Positions 22,553 to 35,144 of a stretch of DNA of 64,000 nucleotides are shown here, one piece after another. The position numbers were made by a program, and so were the translations under genes. The stretch covers positions 2,354,964 to 2,418,963 of the forward strand of contig CM037785.1 of the NCBI GenBank assembly GCA_021229015.1, written 5' to 3'. The notes under the pieces are model-generated. The model saw only the letters and a program-made list of their open reading frames with translations. It did no database searches and was not told the DNA's origin. Positions within the stretch are counted from its first letter, which is position 1. Each line of letters opens with the position of its first letter. The DNA comes from Solen grandis (Eukaryota; Mollusca; Bivalvia; Adapedonta; Solenidae).

Positions 22553-22703
22553 ATCTGACATGAATTGTTATTTCGTATCAAATTTTACTAAACGAGTTCA
22601 TGAAAATGTTATCAAGTTGTAAGCGAGCCTCTGGCGAGCCTAATGACATTTTCATGAACTCGTGTAGTAAAATTTGATATGAAATGACAGTTCATGTCAG
22701 AGT
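22553..22703. mobile_element. Palindromic MITE-like repeat
   Basis: Arms of about 65-70 bp, from TCTGACATGAATTG-like text to CAGTTCATGTCAGA, are inverted around GCGAGCCTCTGGCGAGCC. The right arm is shared with dispersed repeat D at 19478-19560. Confidence 0.8.
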
Positions 22704-22966
22704 CTTTTTATCAGAGATTATAACAACAATTAAATTAAAAACATGACTGAATGGACTGTGCACGAATTCACTATTTGTAATCAAACACCAAGAAAATAGT
22801 TTCATATAATAACTGAAAATAACGATTTATCGCGTGTATTTCTCTTCCATTTTCAACATATGAATAATGTATCTTTTTGATAAAAGTAAGTTGCATCAAA
22901 CACATTTTATCGACCTGTTCGAGTTCAACACACTATGCATACGTATACAGAATACACGCGCGTGAC
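22628..22966 (-). repeat. Dispersed repeat D, copy 2
   Basis: It is the reverse-complement partner of 19203-19560 (see that entry). Confidence 0.75.
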
Positions 22967-23160
22967 GCAGAGTGATGTAATTCGGCCTAAAAGTTTTATG
23001 CAATGTGTTAAATAAAAGAAAATATGTGATATTTATACGAAACCGGAAACAGTTGTTTGAGCATAATGTCATATTATAAACTTGTATAATAATGTGATGC
23101 AATCAGATATTTATTCATCAGTAACACACAAATAGCAACGCTTCATTGTTCAGTTACACC

Positions 23161-23344
23161 GCCCTGGCCTTTCAAGGAAATATATATCATGATAGATAGA
23201 GACATCCGTAATGTTACCGCGTGATCCTTCTCAATATCAGATGTCATTGAATGCCCTGGCCTTTCAAGAAAATGTATATCGTGATGATATTAGAGAAATC
23301 TGTAATATCACCGCGTGATACTTCTTACTATCAGGTGGTATGCG
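23161..23344 (+). repeat. 92-bp tandem duplication
   Basis: GCCCTGGCCTTTCAAG starts both units at 23161 and 23253. Both contain ATATC-TGAT and end near ACCGCGTGAT-CTTCT. Confidence 0.9.
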
Positions 23345-23647
23345 GTTTTTTTGTGGGTTTTTTTTGTTTTTTGTTTTTTTGACAGGATATCATACTTCTT
23401 GGCAGTGTTGAAACAAACAAACATATTTTACAATATGTACGCGATATTCTGAAATGTTGCCTTACAGAGCAAATGTACCTTTGTCGGAATGCGTGCAATT
23501 AAAATAAGACAAAATAAACATTGTACCACATAATTATTAGTATACACGTGTAACAAAAATGTGCACCTTTCTATCATAAATGAAGCGTATTTAATATTTC
23601 GAATGACACCAAATTCCGTCTCACTGATTTCCGCTCAGCAAACATAT

Positions 23648-23826
23648 AGGGGTGTTCTAAGACTTAGTTATGAAAGTGTCTGCCTCGGGAGCGGGAGGTC
23701 GTGGGTTCAACACCCGACCAATCAGTATATATACAAGGTCGTTCCAGAATTGTTTGACCCCGTGTCGGGATAATATGACTTTGTGTGGAATCACGTGGCG
23801 TGATGCTGCAATGTGGTAGCAATACA
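23648..23826 (+). mobile_element. SINE family A, degraded
   Basis: The conserved core TGCCTCGGGAGCGGGAGG, GTGGGTTCAACACCCG, then a diverged body with CGGGATAATATGACTTTGTG identify it. The A-box region is badly mutated and the tail is lost. Confidence 0.75.
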
Positions 23827-24189
23827 TCTTCCTGATGAAACCAGTCTTCAAAGAGCTGATCAATATATGGTTGGTGTGTATTAAAGTAAGTACAAAGAAA
23901 ATATTTTCTAGTCCAACTCTGACTGACACTTACGGGTACTTGCATTTTCCAACAGTCGCACACTGATAGCCTAGTCCCGGAGCGAACATAATATAACAGT
24001 TTTGTCCAAATGTGTTGACTTTCCAACCAGTATATATTTGCACGGCGATTTCCCTGAAATATAGTGAAAACATCTCTTTCACTGATGATCGGTAGAAATT
24101 TTAAAAATAATTTTCTTCTCTCCCTCGTTCATGTTGGTGAAATCTTTATTTCCTGACAAATAAACCCGGTAAGTGCAGATCACATGACA

Positions 24190-24634
24190 CGGGAAAACGC
24201 TATTTTCGTAACCGCAACTTCGGCGAAATCGGCTAAATATGGAATACGGCATTCCTGAAGCAAGTGCTTGAGGTACCACGTGAAACGTGCCGCAACATGG
24301 CGTCTTCACCAGTCCAGGTAGCGATTTAGTAAGTTCAGCCAATGAAGTTAGCACATGCGCAAAGAGTGAATGTGATTAGTCATGTGACGGCAAATGAACA
24401 ATAAAAATTCTAAAAATAGGTTTTATAATTCTAAATATATTTTCAGTTCCGTCCGTGACGGTATTGTCAATGATGGGGAAACGACTATTTTTTTTTTTTT
24501 TTTTTTTTTTACAATCACGGATGGTTGCATTGGGAGACCATGCGTTTGTAGAGGGGTATTGATAGACGTTATACACACATACAGTTAAAAAGTCAAATTC
24601 TTAATCAATAACCATCTGTGAACGAGCTGCTTTA
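24190..24634 (+). repeat. Dispersed repeat C, copy 2
   Basis: It is the longer partner of 362-668. It includes a T32 run at about 24487-24510 that may be the tail of a small insertion. Confidence 0.65.
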
Positions 24635-24865
24635 ACGCGATAGTCCGAAGAAAAATTATCCGAATACCAGGCCGATTCCGAGATATTTTCCCATCCCTGA
24701 CAATCCCGACACAAGCTCTACAATCATATTCCCTCGAACTTCCGTTATTGTCGAGAATTTTATATCTCACATTAAGTCATCGGAAAGCGTACAGCATAGT
24801 GGTCAAGGTAAGAAAAGTTAGTTCGCCTCGGTATTGAAGTATATGGCAAAGTTTGCGTTGACCAT

Positions 24866-25150
24866 ATCCGTTGGCCGGGGAGTTAGAGCGTCCGCTTCGG
24901 GAGCGGGAGGTCCTTGGTTCTATCTGTGATCGCACAAACCATAGTCGTCAAATGGTACTACTGATAGATTCCCTGCTTGCGGTTCAGCATATATGCAGGA
25001 TAGCTCCAGGACTGGTTGGTGCGGTGTCGGGATAATGTGACTGGTGTGTGGTATCATGCCACATGTCTACGGCGTGATACGGCAGTATGACAGCACTATA
25101 TCTGTCTTGAGTAGATCTAGTCTCCATATGACTGAAATACTGTCGCTGAA
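24866..25150 (+). mobile_element. SINE family A, near full length
   Basis: The head reads GTTGGCCGGGGAGTTAGAGC and CGGGAGCGGGAGG, followed by body text GATAGCTCCAGGACTGGTTGG and ATCATGCCACATGTCTACGG. The B box has drifted (CTTGGTTCTATCTG). The terminal AAAC tail is absent. Confidence 0.85.
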
Positions 25151-28004
25151 ACCCTCCCCCCTCTCACAATATGAGCTGTTCGTAACGCATTACTCTTTGT
25201 CGGGTTTAATGCTCAGGCGTGGGGTACACTGTACACAGCTACTCGAAGGAATTCACATATTTCCGAAAATAATCAATTAATATATAAAAGGATTTTTTTT
25301 TAATTTAACAGATTTTTAAATGTTGGATATGCGAGTATATACTCACGCGGGACAGCAATCGTCTTCATCACTTGGTCGTTCTTTACGTGCTGTGAACCTT
25401 GCAATCCTACAATAGAATCAAACGTTGATATCGCTGAGATGACAAGGTTTTAGTTATGTGTGACATATAGTACCTACTCTCCAAACATTCTTCACATCGA
25501 AAACCGAATATCCTCTCGATGTTGTAAAATGTTCGAACGATTAAACATAACTCTACGACACCTTTATGCTGAGATAAAACAAAAGTGTTGAAAAATCAAT
25601 CTCTCACTCTCCCTTTTTTTCATTTCATATACACATGTAATTAATATAGGTAAATTAGTGTTATTCAGTATATCAAAAATATATGTGTATTGAACAAAAT
25701 AATAAAAAAAGATTGTAAAAATATATTGCGGCTAGGTCTCAAGCCTACATCCCTTTAAGACATCTTGAATGGCCTAACTACCTTACCTACTGCACCAATG
25801 GGCCAACTGTTCCAAACTGATGAAACTTTATCCATATCTCGCTGGAAATTCCATTCAGTTTTAGTTCAAATAGACCCCCGTAAAGCCTCTCCAACTCTGC
25901 AGTCCTACAGAAGAAAACAAGAAGCATTATGACATCAGAAATAGTACATGCAGCAGCAGTAGTATCCTCAAGTATTCAGTTCCCGCCACATTGCTATTCT
26001 CGTTCTATGTACACTAATGTAATATTTCACCTCGAGCCTGACATAATTTCACAAGGAAACCATCGTCAGTTGGCAAAAATGTTCTATCATTGTTTCCAAA
26101 ATGTTTTCTTTTTTAATTTATTTATTTATTTAGTTATATATTTATTTATTGAAAATGTTTGGGAAACAGAAAAAAACATCCATTTAATAAAGAAGAACCT
26201 TTTTTTTCTACCATTTTTACTAATGCTCCTTTTTATCAATTTTTAAACAACCTGCTAAATATACCAATAACACTCATTAAGCAGACGCTGACTGATTTAT
26301 GTAAGCCAACATCTGTAAGTTCTTAAAAAACGTATATGTTTGATTATGAATACATTTCTTAATAATCCTATGTACGATCATTAGAGCCATAGTTGTAATT
26401 AATCTGATAGCAAATTTCCCACTTCATAATTGTAATACAGCATGCCCATTTACTTCCTGTAGAGTTTGTTTACACCCACGCCCAACCACCCCCTCCTTCA
26501 AAATAAATAAATAAATAAATAAATAAATGGCCATATACCCCCAAAATGGTAGGGACTCTATATTAAAGGATACAATGTTAAGGAAAAACAGCAATTGTAC
26601 CCCAAGTTACAAAACTCGGAGGGCATCCAACACTATAAGTGTGATAGTGTTTCTTGTTCTCATTTGGATCACCTTAAATTTTGCACACCAATCAGTGCTG
26701 TAAGGAAGAACACAAAACTACATTGCAACTGTTATTTATAAATTTTGTCTCTATATGTGCACCATACTCGTGACAGACTCATTTTTAGCTCAAGACGCCA
26801 TTTTGGAAATATTTTGACTTTTGTTGGATTTTGACAGACACTTATTTAAATTTGCCTTAAATTACTATTGGCAATTTATTACATTTGAAGGGAAGATATT
26901 GATGCATTTGATGATATATTTAATTTAAAAGTGAGGGATTGTTTTGTTCATTTTTCTGGCAATAACTTCTTATGCTGGCGAGAACTGGATGCTCGAGGGT
27001 AGTGGTATCAAATCAGAAACTTATTATTGGCAATTTATTATCTTATTCCTTCTTTTCCATCCTACCAACGGAACGGTAATTCTTATGATATGGCCAAAAT
27101 TTTCTACACGAGCTGCAACTGACATACATGAAACATCACCAGTTTTAGACCTGTTGTTGTTTGCGGATTATAATCGCCGCGACATAATTACAAAGCAATT
27201 AAGCGACGTAAAGTCCAGCAAAAAATATTTACGCCGTGGGCACGTTCGCCGACTGTGCAGCATTTACCCTTGGTTAAAGGGCTACTAGTATCCATTTATC
27301 AATCTCCATTGCGATTTTTTTTTCATTCCGCATATGACACTTATATCCATGTTATTATACCGCCCTCGTAGGTATCCATTTATGTACACCTGGGTGAAAT
27401 AATGCTGGGTAAATTTTTTGCCCATGGAAATTGACAGTTTCAGTTATCTGAATCGACCACTGAAACAGACTACCCATTCTTTCCTCACCCCCCTCAATAC
27501 CCATATCTTTTAAAGTTATCGTCGTGACGTTATGTATATTGTAGTTTCGTTAACACTGTACAGTAGCTAACCGTAGGGCGCATTCCATTGTAAAATGAAG
27601 ATATGTTAATTTCAGGTATTCACAACGCCATGTAGCTTGATGTTATCTACATGTATTTTACATCAGTTAGGAAACTATTTCTCACGACTTATCATTTTCG
27701 ACGGCCCATGATGGCGGACGCTTGGTAAGATGAAACCAGAGTACCTGAGAAAAAACACCATAACCTTTTACGTGCATGACCAGGGGTCGAACCAAGCTTA
27801 ATCTGCGGAGAAGTTAGATGCGTTATCAATACACTATCCAGCAACCTTATTTAAAGTCGACCACTGAGTCGGCAATGTAAGACTTTGATACCTTGTGAAC
27901 ACACATAAGAACATTCTTTGAAAACTGGTTTTCTCAATATTTATAAATGATTTGAGAAATGTTTTAATATATATGTGTATATACATAAGTTTGCAGATAC
28001 ATAC
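25151..28004. other. Non-coding stretch
   Basis: I recognise no gene. There is an (AAAT)n tract at about 26500-26528 and a GGGGTCGAACC-bearing fragment at 27780-27840 that may be a worn tRNA-like repeat. The 114-codon frame at 26944-27288 shows no known domain. Confidence 0.5.
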
Positions 28005-28195
28005 GTGTAAACTTGACAAGACCCATGGACACAAACTCCGACGTCGTATGATTTTCTAAACTGAATAATATCATAATCGGGTGTTCCATTTGGTGCACGA
28101 GTTACATTCCGTGAGCATGAACCACACTGACACTCTTCACATTGCGTCTCTATATTCTGTACGTTGGCGACCAGACTCAGCAGCAAGTGAAAAAC
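28005..28195 (-). CDS. Candidate internal exon, secreted cysteine-rich protein
   Basis: On the minus strand an acceptor TTTTGTAG precedes base 28195 and a donor GTATGT follows base 28005. The 191-bp frame between starts with a hydrophobic VFHLLLSLVANVQ stretch, which could be a signal peptide end. It continues with QCEECQCGSCSRNV and later VGVCVHGSCQVY, giving seven cysteines in about 60 residues. Codons look protein-like and unlike the flanking AT-rich DNA. No partner exon is recognised, so the family is unknown; a small disulfide-rich extracellular domain is the best description. A chance open frame remains possible. Confidence 0.4.
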
Positions 28196-28224
28196 CTACA
28201 AAATTTGACTCTTGAATATCAAAT

Positions 28225-28332
28225 CAAAGGTAACAAACACACACACATGCGCGCGCGCGCATTTTCTTCTTACCAACGACGACGACCACAACGATGATGA
28301 TGATGGTGTTGGTGGTGTTGAGGTGTTGATAC
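28225..28332. repeat. (CA)n(CG)n and GTTGGTG simple repeats
   Basis: ACACACACATGCGCGCGCGC lies at about 28238-28260, followed by GATGATGATGGTGTTGGTGG at about 28293-28318. Confidence 0.9.
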
Positions 28333-28660
28333 ATTTCATATATGTGAACCCTTCGTACCGGTGACCAAGTTCAACCTGGGTTAGCTGACACCTGCACTGA
28401 GAATACCACTGGCCATTTTTTAAAGCGGACACACTTCAGATTCTTGAAGTAACATTAAAGTAACATTTAACACTACATTCTATCGCCACTTTCTCTACTT
28501 TCCTAAAGTGTCCGCTGAAGTGACACTTTTAAATTGCGAACCAGAAAACGATATTATGTAAATACTTCTGCTACATATAATTGCTTCTTTATAGTAAACT
28601 GGGTCGAATATACATGTACGTTTACTAAACATTTTTTCCGGCTCCAGAAGAGAACAACCT

Positions 28661-28796
28661 GTATATATGCTGAGCGCCAAGCAGGAAGCTACCTGTACCA
28701 TTTTTTTACGACTTTTGTATGTCGCGGTCGGGGTTCGAACCAGCGACTCCCCGCTCCCGAGGCGCACGCTCTAACAACTTAACCACTGGGGACGGT
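28661..28796 (-). mobile_element. SINE family A head fragment
   Basis: Minus-strand A and B boxes are intact (GTTCGAACCAGCGACTCC region and CTCTAACAACTTAACCACTG on the plus strand). The body after ATATGCTGAGCGCC is missing. Confidence 0.85.
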
Positions 28797-28978
28797 GAAC
28801 ATATCTTTATTCACATGGGGGGATGGATAAACATGTTGTTATGGAAGAATGTATCGTTCGTTCTGGTCAATGCTATGGTGAAGTAATAAGAATATAAACG
28901 GAAGGGACTCATTTAGGACATAAAGAGGTAAGAAATGAGAAAATGTGCAAAATAGAGAGAGAATGAAGTGAAACAAAC

Positions 28979-28998
28979 AGAGAGAGAGAGAGAGAGAG
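28979..28998. repeat. (AG)n microsatellite
   Basis: A run of about ten AG units. Confidence 0.95.
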
Positions 28999-31357
28999 GA
29001 CTAAGATATAGAGTCGTGTAACTTTGACCATGGATGTATTTTGTAATATACACATGTAACATATTGTAGATTCAAGCTATAAATTATAAAAAGAGCCAAG
29101 CATGGCATAATGACACTATTTAGTCCATTTAGTTGCCAGCATGTCGGGCACATTTTTATGTTATATCAGACAATCGTATACACACACATTATAATTATGC
29201 AGTTGAACCTGTTTTAGCGGCCACCTGTATAACGCGGTCGACCTGATTTAGCGGTCACTTTCAATATTACGATACTTTCAGTAGTGTTGGAAATGATACT
29301 TCTGGAACACAACGAGGTGATCTATACTGATAAGTTGATAACAGGTCTCATTTCATATCCCCGTGATATCAATTGCTCGCTCACGCGAGTATAATTGCTA
29401 CCCACGGCTACAAAGCAAGCCAAACACACCTCCACAACCCCAAAATATCATCGCATGCGGTTTCACACCAATACTAAACTAAAAAACTAAACTAAAAAAA
29501 CCCAAAAAACTCAAACTTCACAGATAAGGGAATAAATCACGCATCGTTCATAAAGACCTGGGGTTAAAGGTGTTAGATAGATAAAATCTGTTCATCATGT
29601 GAATTACTACCATCACACTTCCACACATTTAATCTCTAGACACTAGCTTCTTTTCATGGGGGAAATATTATAACATCACAATTAGTATATTAAACAAGTT
29701 CATTATGCTGTTTGTACATCTTTCAGAAATTAATAAAATACAAGCACTTTGCCACACTAATAAGATGATATGAACATGAAACATTCGGTTTGTTAAAGAC
29801 TAAAAGATATCAGAAAAACTTGAAATTTCAATAACAAAAAATATTAATAATAAAACAATGGAAAGGTCAAAACAAGGCACAAGATCATGGATGATAATGA
29901 AAAGAAAATGATATGAAACCTTTAGCTTTACAAACGACTAGTTCAAATACAATGTTTTTTTTTAGCAAATATCAGAAGCATGAGTATAAACTGAAATTTT
30001 ATCACGGAAGCACAATAAAATATCATCTATAACTAGAATCGCTATCGCAATATCATCGGTTTTCGCGAAAGCAAATCCATTCAGTTCACAAGTCGCATGA
30101 TTCGAAAAGCATATTTTTTCGTTCAATGGCTTGTTGAATATTGTTAACTGCGATCTTTCAAAGATTTTTGTCGCAATGTTTAAGCAGACTTTTTACCCAA
30201 AAGAATATTTTGGAGTATTACCTGTCAGTTATGTAGTCGCGATATCATCCGATTCGGTTTTCGCGAAAGCAATTCAATTCAGTTCACGAGTCGCATGATT
30301 CGAAAATCATATTTCTTCGTTCACTGGCTTGTTGAATACTGTAAACAGCGATCTTTCAAACATTTTTGTCGCAATGTTTAAGCAGACTTTTTAACAAGAA
30401 GAAAACTTTTGAGTATTACCTGTCTGTTATGTAGTCGCAAACTTGAAAACTTTTTTACGGACTTCGGGTACTGCAACGTTATATGTGTGTGTTGCTTTAT
30501 GATGGAGACAAACGGCAATTGTAATAGATAAACAACAATTGCAAACGACACACAACAATATAAAATGACACACGACAATGCGATATGACACTCAACATTA
30601 TTACAAATTAATAATGCATTGAATTACTATCATTTTCATGAAATATCGCATTAATTTTTTAGTGTTGTTTCAAATTGACGTCACCAAGGAACAGAATGCA
30701 AAAAATGCATAAAAATCAGACTTCAATTAGTTCCCAGCGCCCCAAAGAAAAAAAAACCAAATCTATGGAACGCCAAGACCGTCTTATCATGACTTGTTTG
30801 CTTATATGCGGTAGTTATTTCATTATATGCGGTAGATATCTACAGCGTATATAAACGACATGATACGTAGCAGCAAATAGCATATTATTACAACTGAAGA
30901 CAATAACTGAAACACCTTATTGCACATCAACTGGACTTAACATAATTTGTAACCACTTTCCAGCTCAGTGTAAGGACTGAATATAACAATTAGTGCACCT
31001 AACAACACAAAGAAAGTCCTTCGAGCACTTAACACAACACGTCAATAACTGAACACATTGGAATTATTACCCAATACACTGTATCTCGGACTTAACAGAA
31101 AGCTAAATGACAATCAATATCAGTCATTCTCAACATAAGACAGTACTGGCGTTCCATAGTTATGACTATTAAACGTTCGGTGTGTATTTGACGTTGTGTT
31201 CGGTGGTTAATCAATTATGTTGGGTTCATTCGGATATCTTCGGATCACTTCCAGGAAAAAATGGCGGGACTCAACGCACATACTGTTTTTCAATTCCTAA
31301 ACAGTTAACTTCGTACATCAATAAATCGCAAATACTATCTGGTATATTTTTCTTCCT
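28999..31357. other. Non-coding stretch with tandem duplication
   Basis: It holds the 198-bp duplication listed separately and, at about 29208-29270, a degenerate motif TTTAGCGG-CACCTG repeated two to three times. No gene is recognised. Confidence 0.55.
30041..30435 (+). repeat. ~198-bp tandem duplication
   Basis: GGTTTTCGCGAAAGCAA occurs at 30058 and 30256. Both units continue with TTCAGTTCAC, GTCGCATGATTCGAAAA, TGGCTTGTTGAATA and TTTGTCGCAATGTTTAAGC. Unit ends read CCTGTC-GTTATGTAGTCGC. Confidence 0.93.
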
Positions 31358-31457
31358 NNNNNNNNNNNNNNNNNNNNNNNNNNNNNNNNNNNNNNNNNNN
31401 NNNNNNNNNNNNNNNNNNNNNNNNNNNNNNNNNNNNNNNNNNNNNNNNNNNNNNNNN
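31358..31457. other. Assembly gap (100 N)
   Basis: There is a run of exactly 100 N. Open frames that run across it are meaningless. Confidence 1.
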
Positions 31458-31583
31458 TCCCTTAAATGCTGATCGCCAAGCAAGGGAGCTATAATACTAC
31501 ATTTTTTTTACAACTTAGGTATGTCGCCACAAGGGATCGAACCTCAAGACCTCAAGCTCTAACCACTTAGACACTGGGGTTGA
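31458..31583 (-). mobile_element. SINE family A head, cut by gap
   Basis: The text AAATGCTGATCGCCAAGCAA, then GATCGAACCTCAAGACCTC and CTCTAACCACTTAGACACTG, is a reversed SINE head. The body lies in or across the gap. Confidence 0.8.
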
Positions 31584-34500
31584 TATATTAAAATTGTTTA
31601 AAATATAAACTTGTGAAATCCTGGAATATGGAACATACAAACCACATCTGAGAAGCTCTGACATTTGAGCACTTATTAGTTTTTTTTTAATTCAGACAAA
31701 ATATATTTAGTGTGGCACTTGGACACAACAATTCAATATACTTATAAAATGCGAGTTTGAACACTGGAATTTCTCCTAGTACATTTCTAATGGAATGAAG
31801 TTCAGAAAGACCTTGATTGGATTTCAGGGTGATTGTTTAATATACTTACAGATGATAGCAAACTGAGATTCCTGTTATTAAATTATTAATAAAATAAGAA
31901 TGGTTAATGTCTACAAAATTATCTAAAACATGTTTCTATATCCCATCCTTAAGTTAAATTCTGTATACTGATTCAATGTTGTCCTTGGATATGTGGTACA
32001 TTTTTGCAAGGTCCCTTGAACAGACTGTGAAATCTTCAACACAGAATTTTATATCTCAGATTTGATATATTTTTTACTTTTTCTTGTCAGAGTCAGACCA
32101 ACTAAAACCCAATTTAATTAAAACATATTTCACAGATTGGAGATAATATTGGAGAACTGGTAAAAGTTACATGTGTCAGCCAAATTAAGACAAATGCAAA
32201 TTTAAAGATAAAGCTGTAAGAAGCAGTTTTGCCAAGACAAAGACGTAAACCATGTTTTCAATCTGAATAATGAATTATGTCTTACGACCTGGCACAATAA
32301 TTATGGTGCATTTAATAACAAAGTGTTTTTAAGAGCTGTAATAGATGTTTTCAATGTTTCTTTCTGAACAATTTTGATCACTTACAATGAAATCACTTGC
32401 ATTAGACTGGGGAAAAAAGCCTACCTACCCTATTTTCTGACCAATGTTAACTGAAACCCACATATCTTTTAGTTTGACACTGAAAGCACCTTGTACACCT
32501 AAATTATACACCTCCAAATCTTGTTTTTTTAAGTAAAATTTATTTTGCCAATTGGGAAATATAATACCTATTTTGGATTGGGAATGGGGCCAAAATTTGG
32601 ACCCTACAAATGGGATATAGGAAAACAAAACTCTATGGAGTGTGTAAACTGTAAAATATTGTTTATTCAAATCCATGTACCTTGACACACTTTGAACTTG
32701 TTTTATTACTGAACAATCACAATGCCAGTGTTGATTCTAGGATTTGAGTAAAGGGGGCCCCAAGGGCCCTCTTCCTTTGAGAAAAGGGCCCATGAGCCCT
32801 TCTGCATGGGGATGTTTAAGCGTATTTGAATTTTTGTTATAGATACTGTTTAAATTACCTTAGGTTTGAGTATCAGGCATCACTCTTTTCTTAACATAGA
32901 TATTTCATTGAAATAAATTTGAACATAAGTCTTCCAAAAGTTTTCTTGTATCTCTTTTATTAATTCATTCCAAAATGCCATTCAAGTTTCTGTTGATTCA
33001 AATTCACATACTGGTAGCATATGCATGTATCTTAAGCTAGGATAATAACCCTCATCAAACACTGTCAGTGCTTTTTCCCTGATTAAATAGCAAATATTTA
33101 TGCAATTTAGGCAGTACAAATTAAGTACAATATCAATGTCGCTGCATGAAAATATAATAAAAAAACAACACAGGTTTTCCATTACGCTTAGAACGAAAAC
33201 GAAAGTAGTTTCGTTTCCACTTTTCCTAGAAATAAAGGAAGTAAACAACGACACTGCCCGTTATACTAATCATATCTAAAGAAAAGTAATTTATCCAACT
33301 TCCTAATGTACGATTCGAGGTCAGTCAAGCAGTCCAAAGCATAATTTGAAGAATGGTGAACTTTTATTTCGTTTTGAAACAAACTGAAATGGAAAAGGAA
33401 CTCGTTGTCTCAAAACAAGGCTGTTAAAAGTGAATATCTGACCTCAGTTCATGTACGATCCAAATATCCATCACAATTATTGGTTAATGGTTAGACAAGT
33501 ATGTGCCTTTTTCTTATTTTTCTCGAAGAAAACGAACAGTGTTCCTTTTATTTCCATGCACTGAAATGTCTATAAACGCACATGTCTATGCTCACATGAC
33601 GTCACATGCATATGGAACTGGGGATTCCATTGTTACTTATAAAAGAGTGTATCTGATTGGCCGATAGTACATGGCTACTGACCAGTCAGTGCTAACATGA
33701 AATGCATGTGGAACTGCATGGGGATTCCTATGTCGGTAAAGAACTAATCAGATTGACCAAAACGTGACGATCATGGTAAACGCACTGACCAATTTATTGT
33801 GCGGCATTTGTATCAATTTTGCGGCTCTCAGGGGGCACTCTCAGTGGTGTTATACGGCATTTACAGAAAATTAGCAAGCATCCCGCACCCTAGAAGCAAC
33901 ACTGCAATGCTTCAAGCCTTTAAAAGTCACAAAAAACATAATCAACTAGTTACATGTGTGTGTGTTTTAGGTTTTACCATCGCTGTGACAGTATTTCTGT
34001 CATACAGCGACATCCAGCAAATTACAGGTGGAGGAAAACCCTCAAGCCAGCTGGAAAGCAATATAATTATAAAACCACTTGTAAACATCATAGAAAAGGA
34101 ATGTCTAGAAGAGGAGCAACAGTAACTTATTAAAACTCACCTTATAGCAAATTAGGATAGGTGTCCACAGACATCTTTCATTGTATAATTCTGCTCCTTT
34201 TTCTCAACATGACTGACTAGTCGGTTTCATCCGATGCGTCAACACTGAAGCAAATGAAAATATCAAAGATAAACATATTCATTATTTCCTCAAGGGCATA
34301 CATGTAATTTAATATCTTTTTAAAACAATAAGGGAACTTGTGTGATTATCAAAATCATCGACTTGTCACCATTGTTTCACCATAGCATAAAGATGGTGAA
34401 CACTACTATGAACCTTAATGCATCATCATCATGTAAATAAAATAGAAACACGTAAAGGAATCAAAATTAACACAGGTACTGTTATATTTAATAACCATCT

Positions 34501-34730
34501 TCTTGTAAATATTTGCGAAAATCTTGGGTTTTCGTACAACATTGATGCGACTCTTTCGAGTCTTCAGCACATGGACGTAAAATTCAGAATTGCATTCAAA
34601 TACAGATTTTGATGCCAAATAATTAAAGATAAACATATAGATCTACCCATGAACGTTAAGTTTCACTTTTACGATAACTGGTCGATATTAAAAATCATTC
34701 AGTGGTAAAATGAACACTTGTTTTATTTTA
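31584..34730. other. Non-coding stretch
   Basis: No gene is recognised. A short G/C-rich fold (GGGGGCCCCAAGGGCCC at 32753-32770) and an IRF-like site (GAAAACGAAAGT at 33195-33206) are the only local features, apart from a SINE B fragment at 33965-34055. Confidence 0.5.
33965..34055 (-). mobile_element. SINE family B fragment
   Basis: TTTTACCATCGCTGTGACAG, ATACAGCGACATCCAGC and AATTACAGG match the tail side of the SINE at 1965-2213. The head is absent. Confidence 0.7.
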
Positions 34731-34734
34731 CCTC

Positions 34735-34930
34735 GCTGAGACGTACCGTGACGTGCGTTTAGTGTCGGCCATTTTTCCTCAACCAAAATATAGCGATTGC
34801 GCATGCGCACGAAGTTGTAATCGTAGAATTGGGCGAGATGTTCCGAATGAAAGACCGCGAACATTCAATCTTCGAAGTTCACGAGTGGCTGTGTCCTAGC
34901 ACACAGGGGGACACACATCTGCATGGAAGC
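34735..34930. promoter_or_regulatory. Possible promoter region (NRF1- and YY1-like sites)
   Basis: This is one of the few CpG-bearing stretches. It contains a palindromic NRF1-type motif, TGCGCATGCGCA, at about 34798-34809 and a YY1-like GGCCATTTT at about 34768. No transcript or first exon can be named next to it. Confidence 0.3.
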
Positions 34931-34934
34931 GAAG

Positions 34935-35050
34935 TAGTGTGGTTGTCGTGAGAATTTGAGAGAATTACCATGATGGTATTTCTACGCGTTTGGCGAGGTT
35001 TACATACCGAGGTCATGAGAAAATTACCTCGGTATGTTTGTTAACCACAC
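34935..35050. repeat. Nested inverted repeat (hairpin)
   Basis: An inner perfect 12-bp stem, ACATACCGAGGT / ACCTCGGTATGT, lies within an outer stem AGTGTGGTT / AACCACACT. Confidence 0.8.
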
Positions 35051-35099
35051 TATGTTGGTGTGTACTTCTATGAATTACCACGCTGTGTAGGGTACACCA

Positions 35100-35101
<2 letters not shown>

Positions 35102-35144
<43 letters not shown>

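Noticed and set aside
26944..27288. 114-codon frame, among the longest in the window
   Set aside because: No start context, domain or splice border supports it and the composition is that of the surrounding DNA.
31182..31483. Open frames across 31358-31457
   Set aside because: They depend on a run of 100 N and have no meaning.
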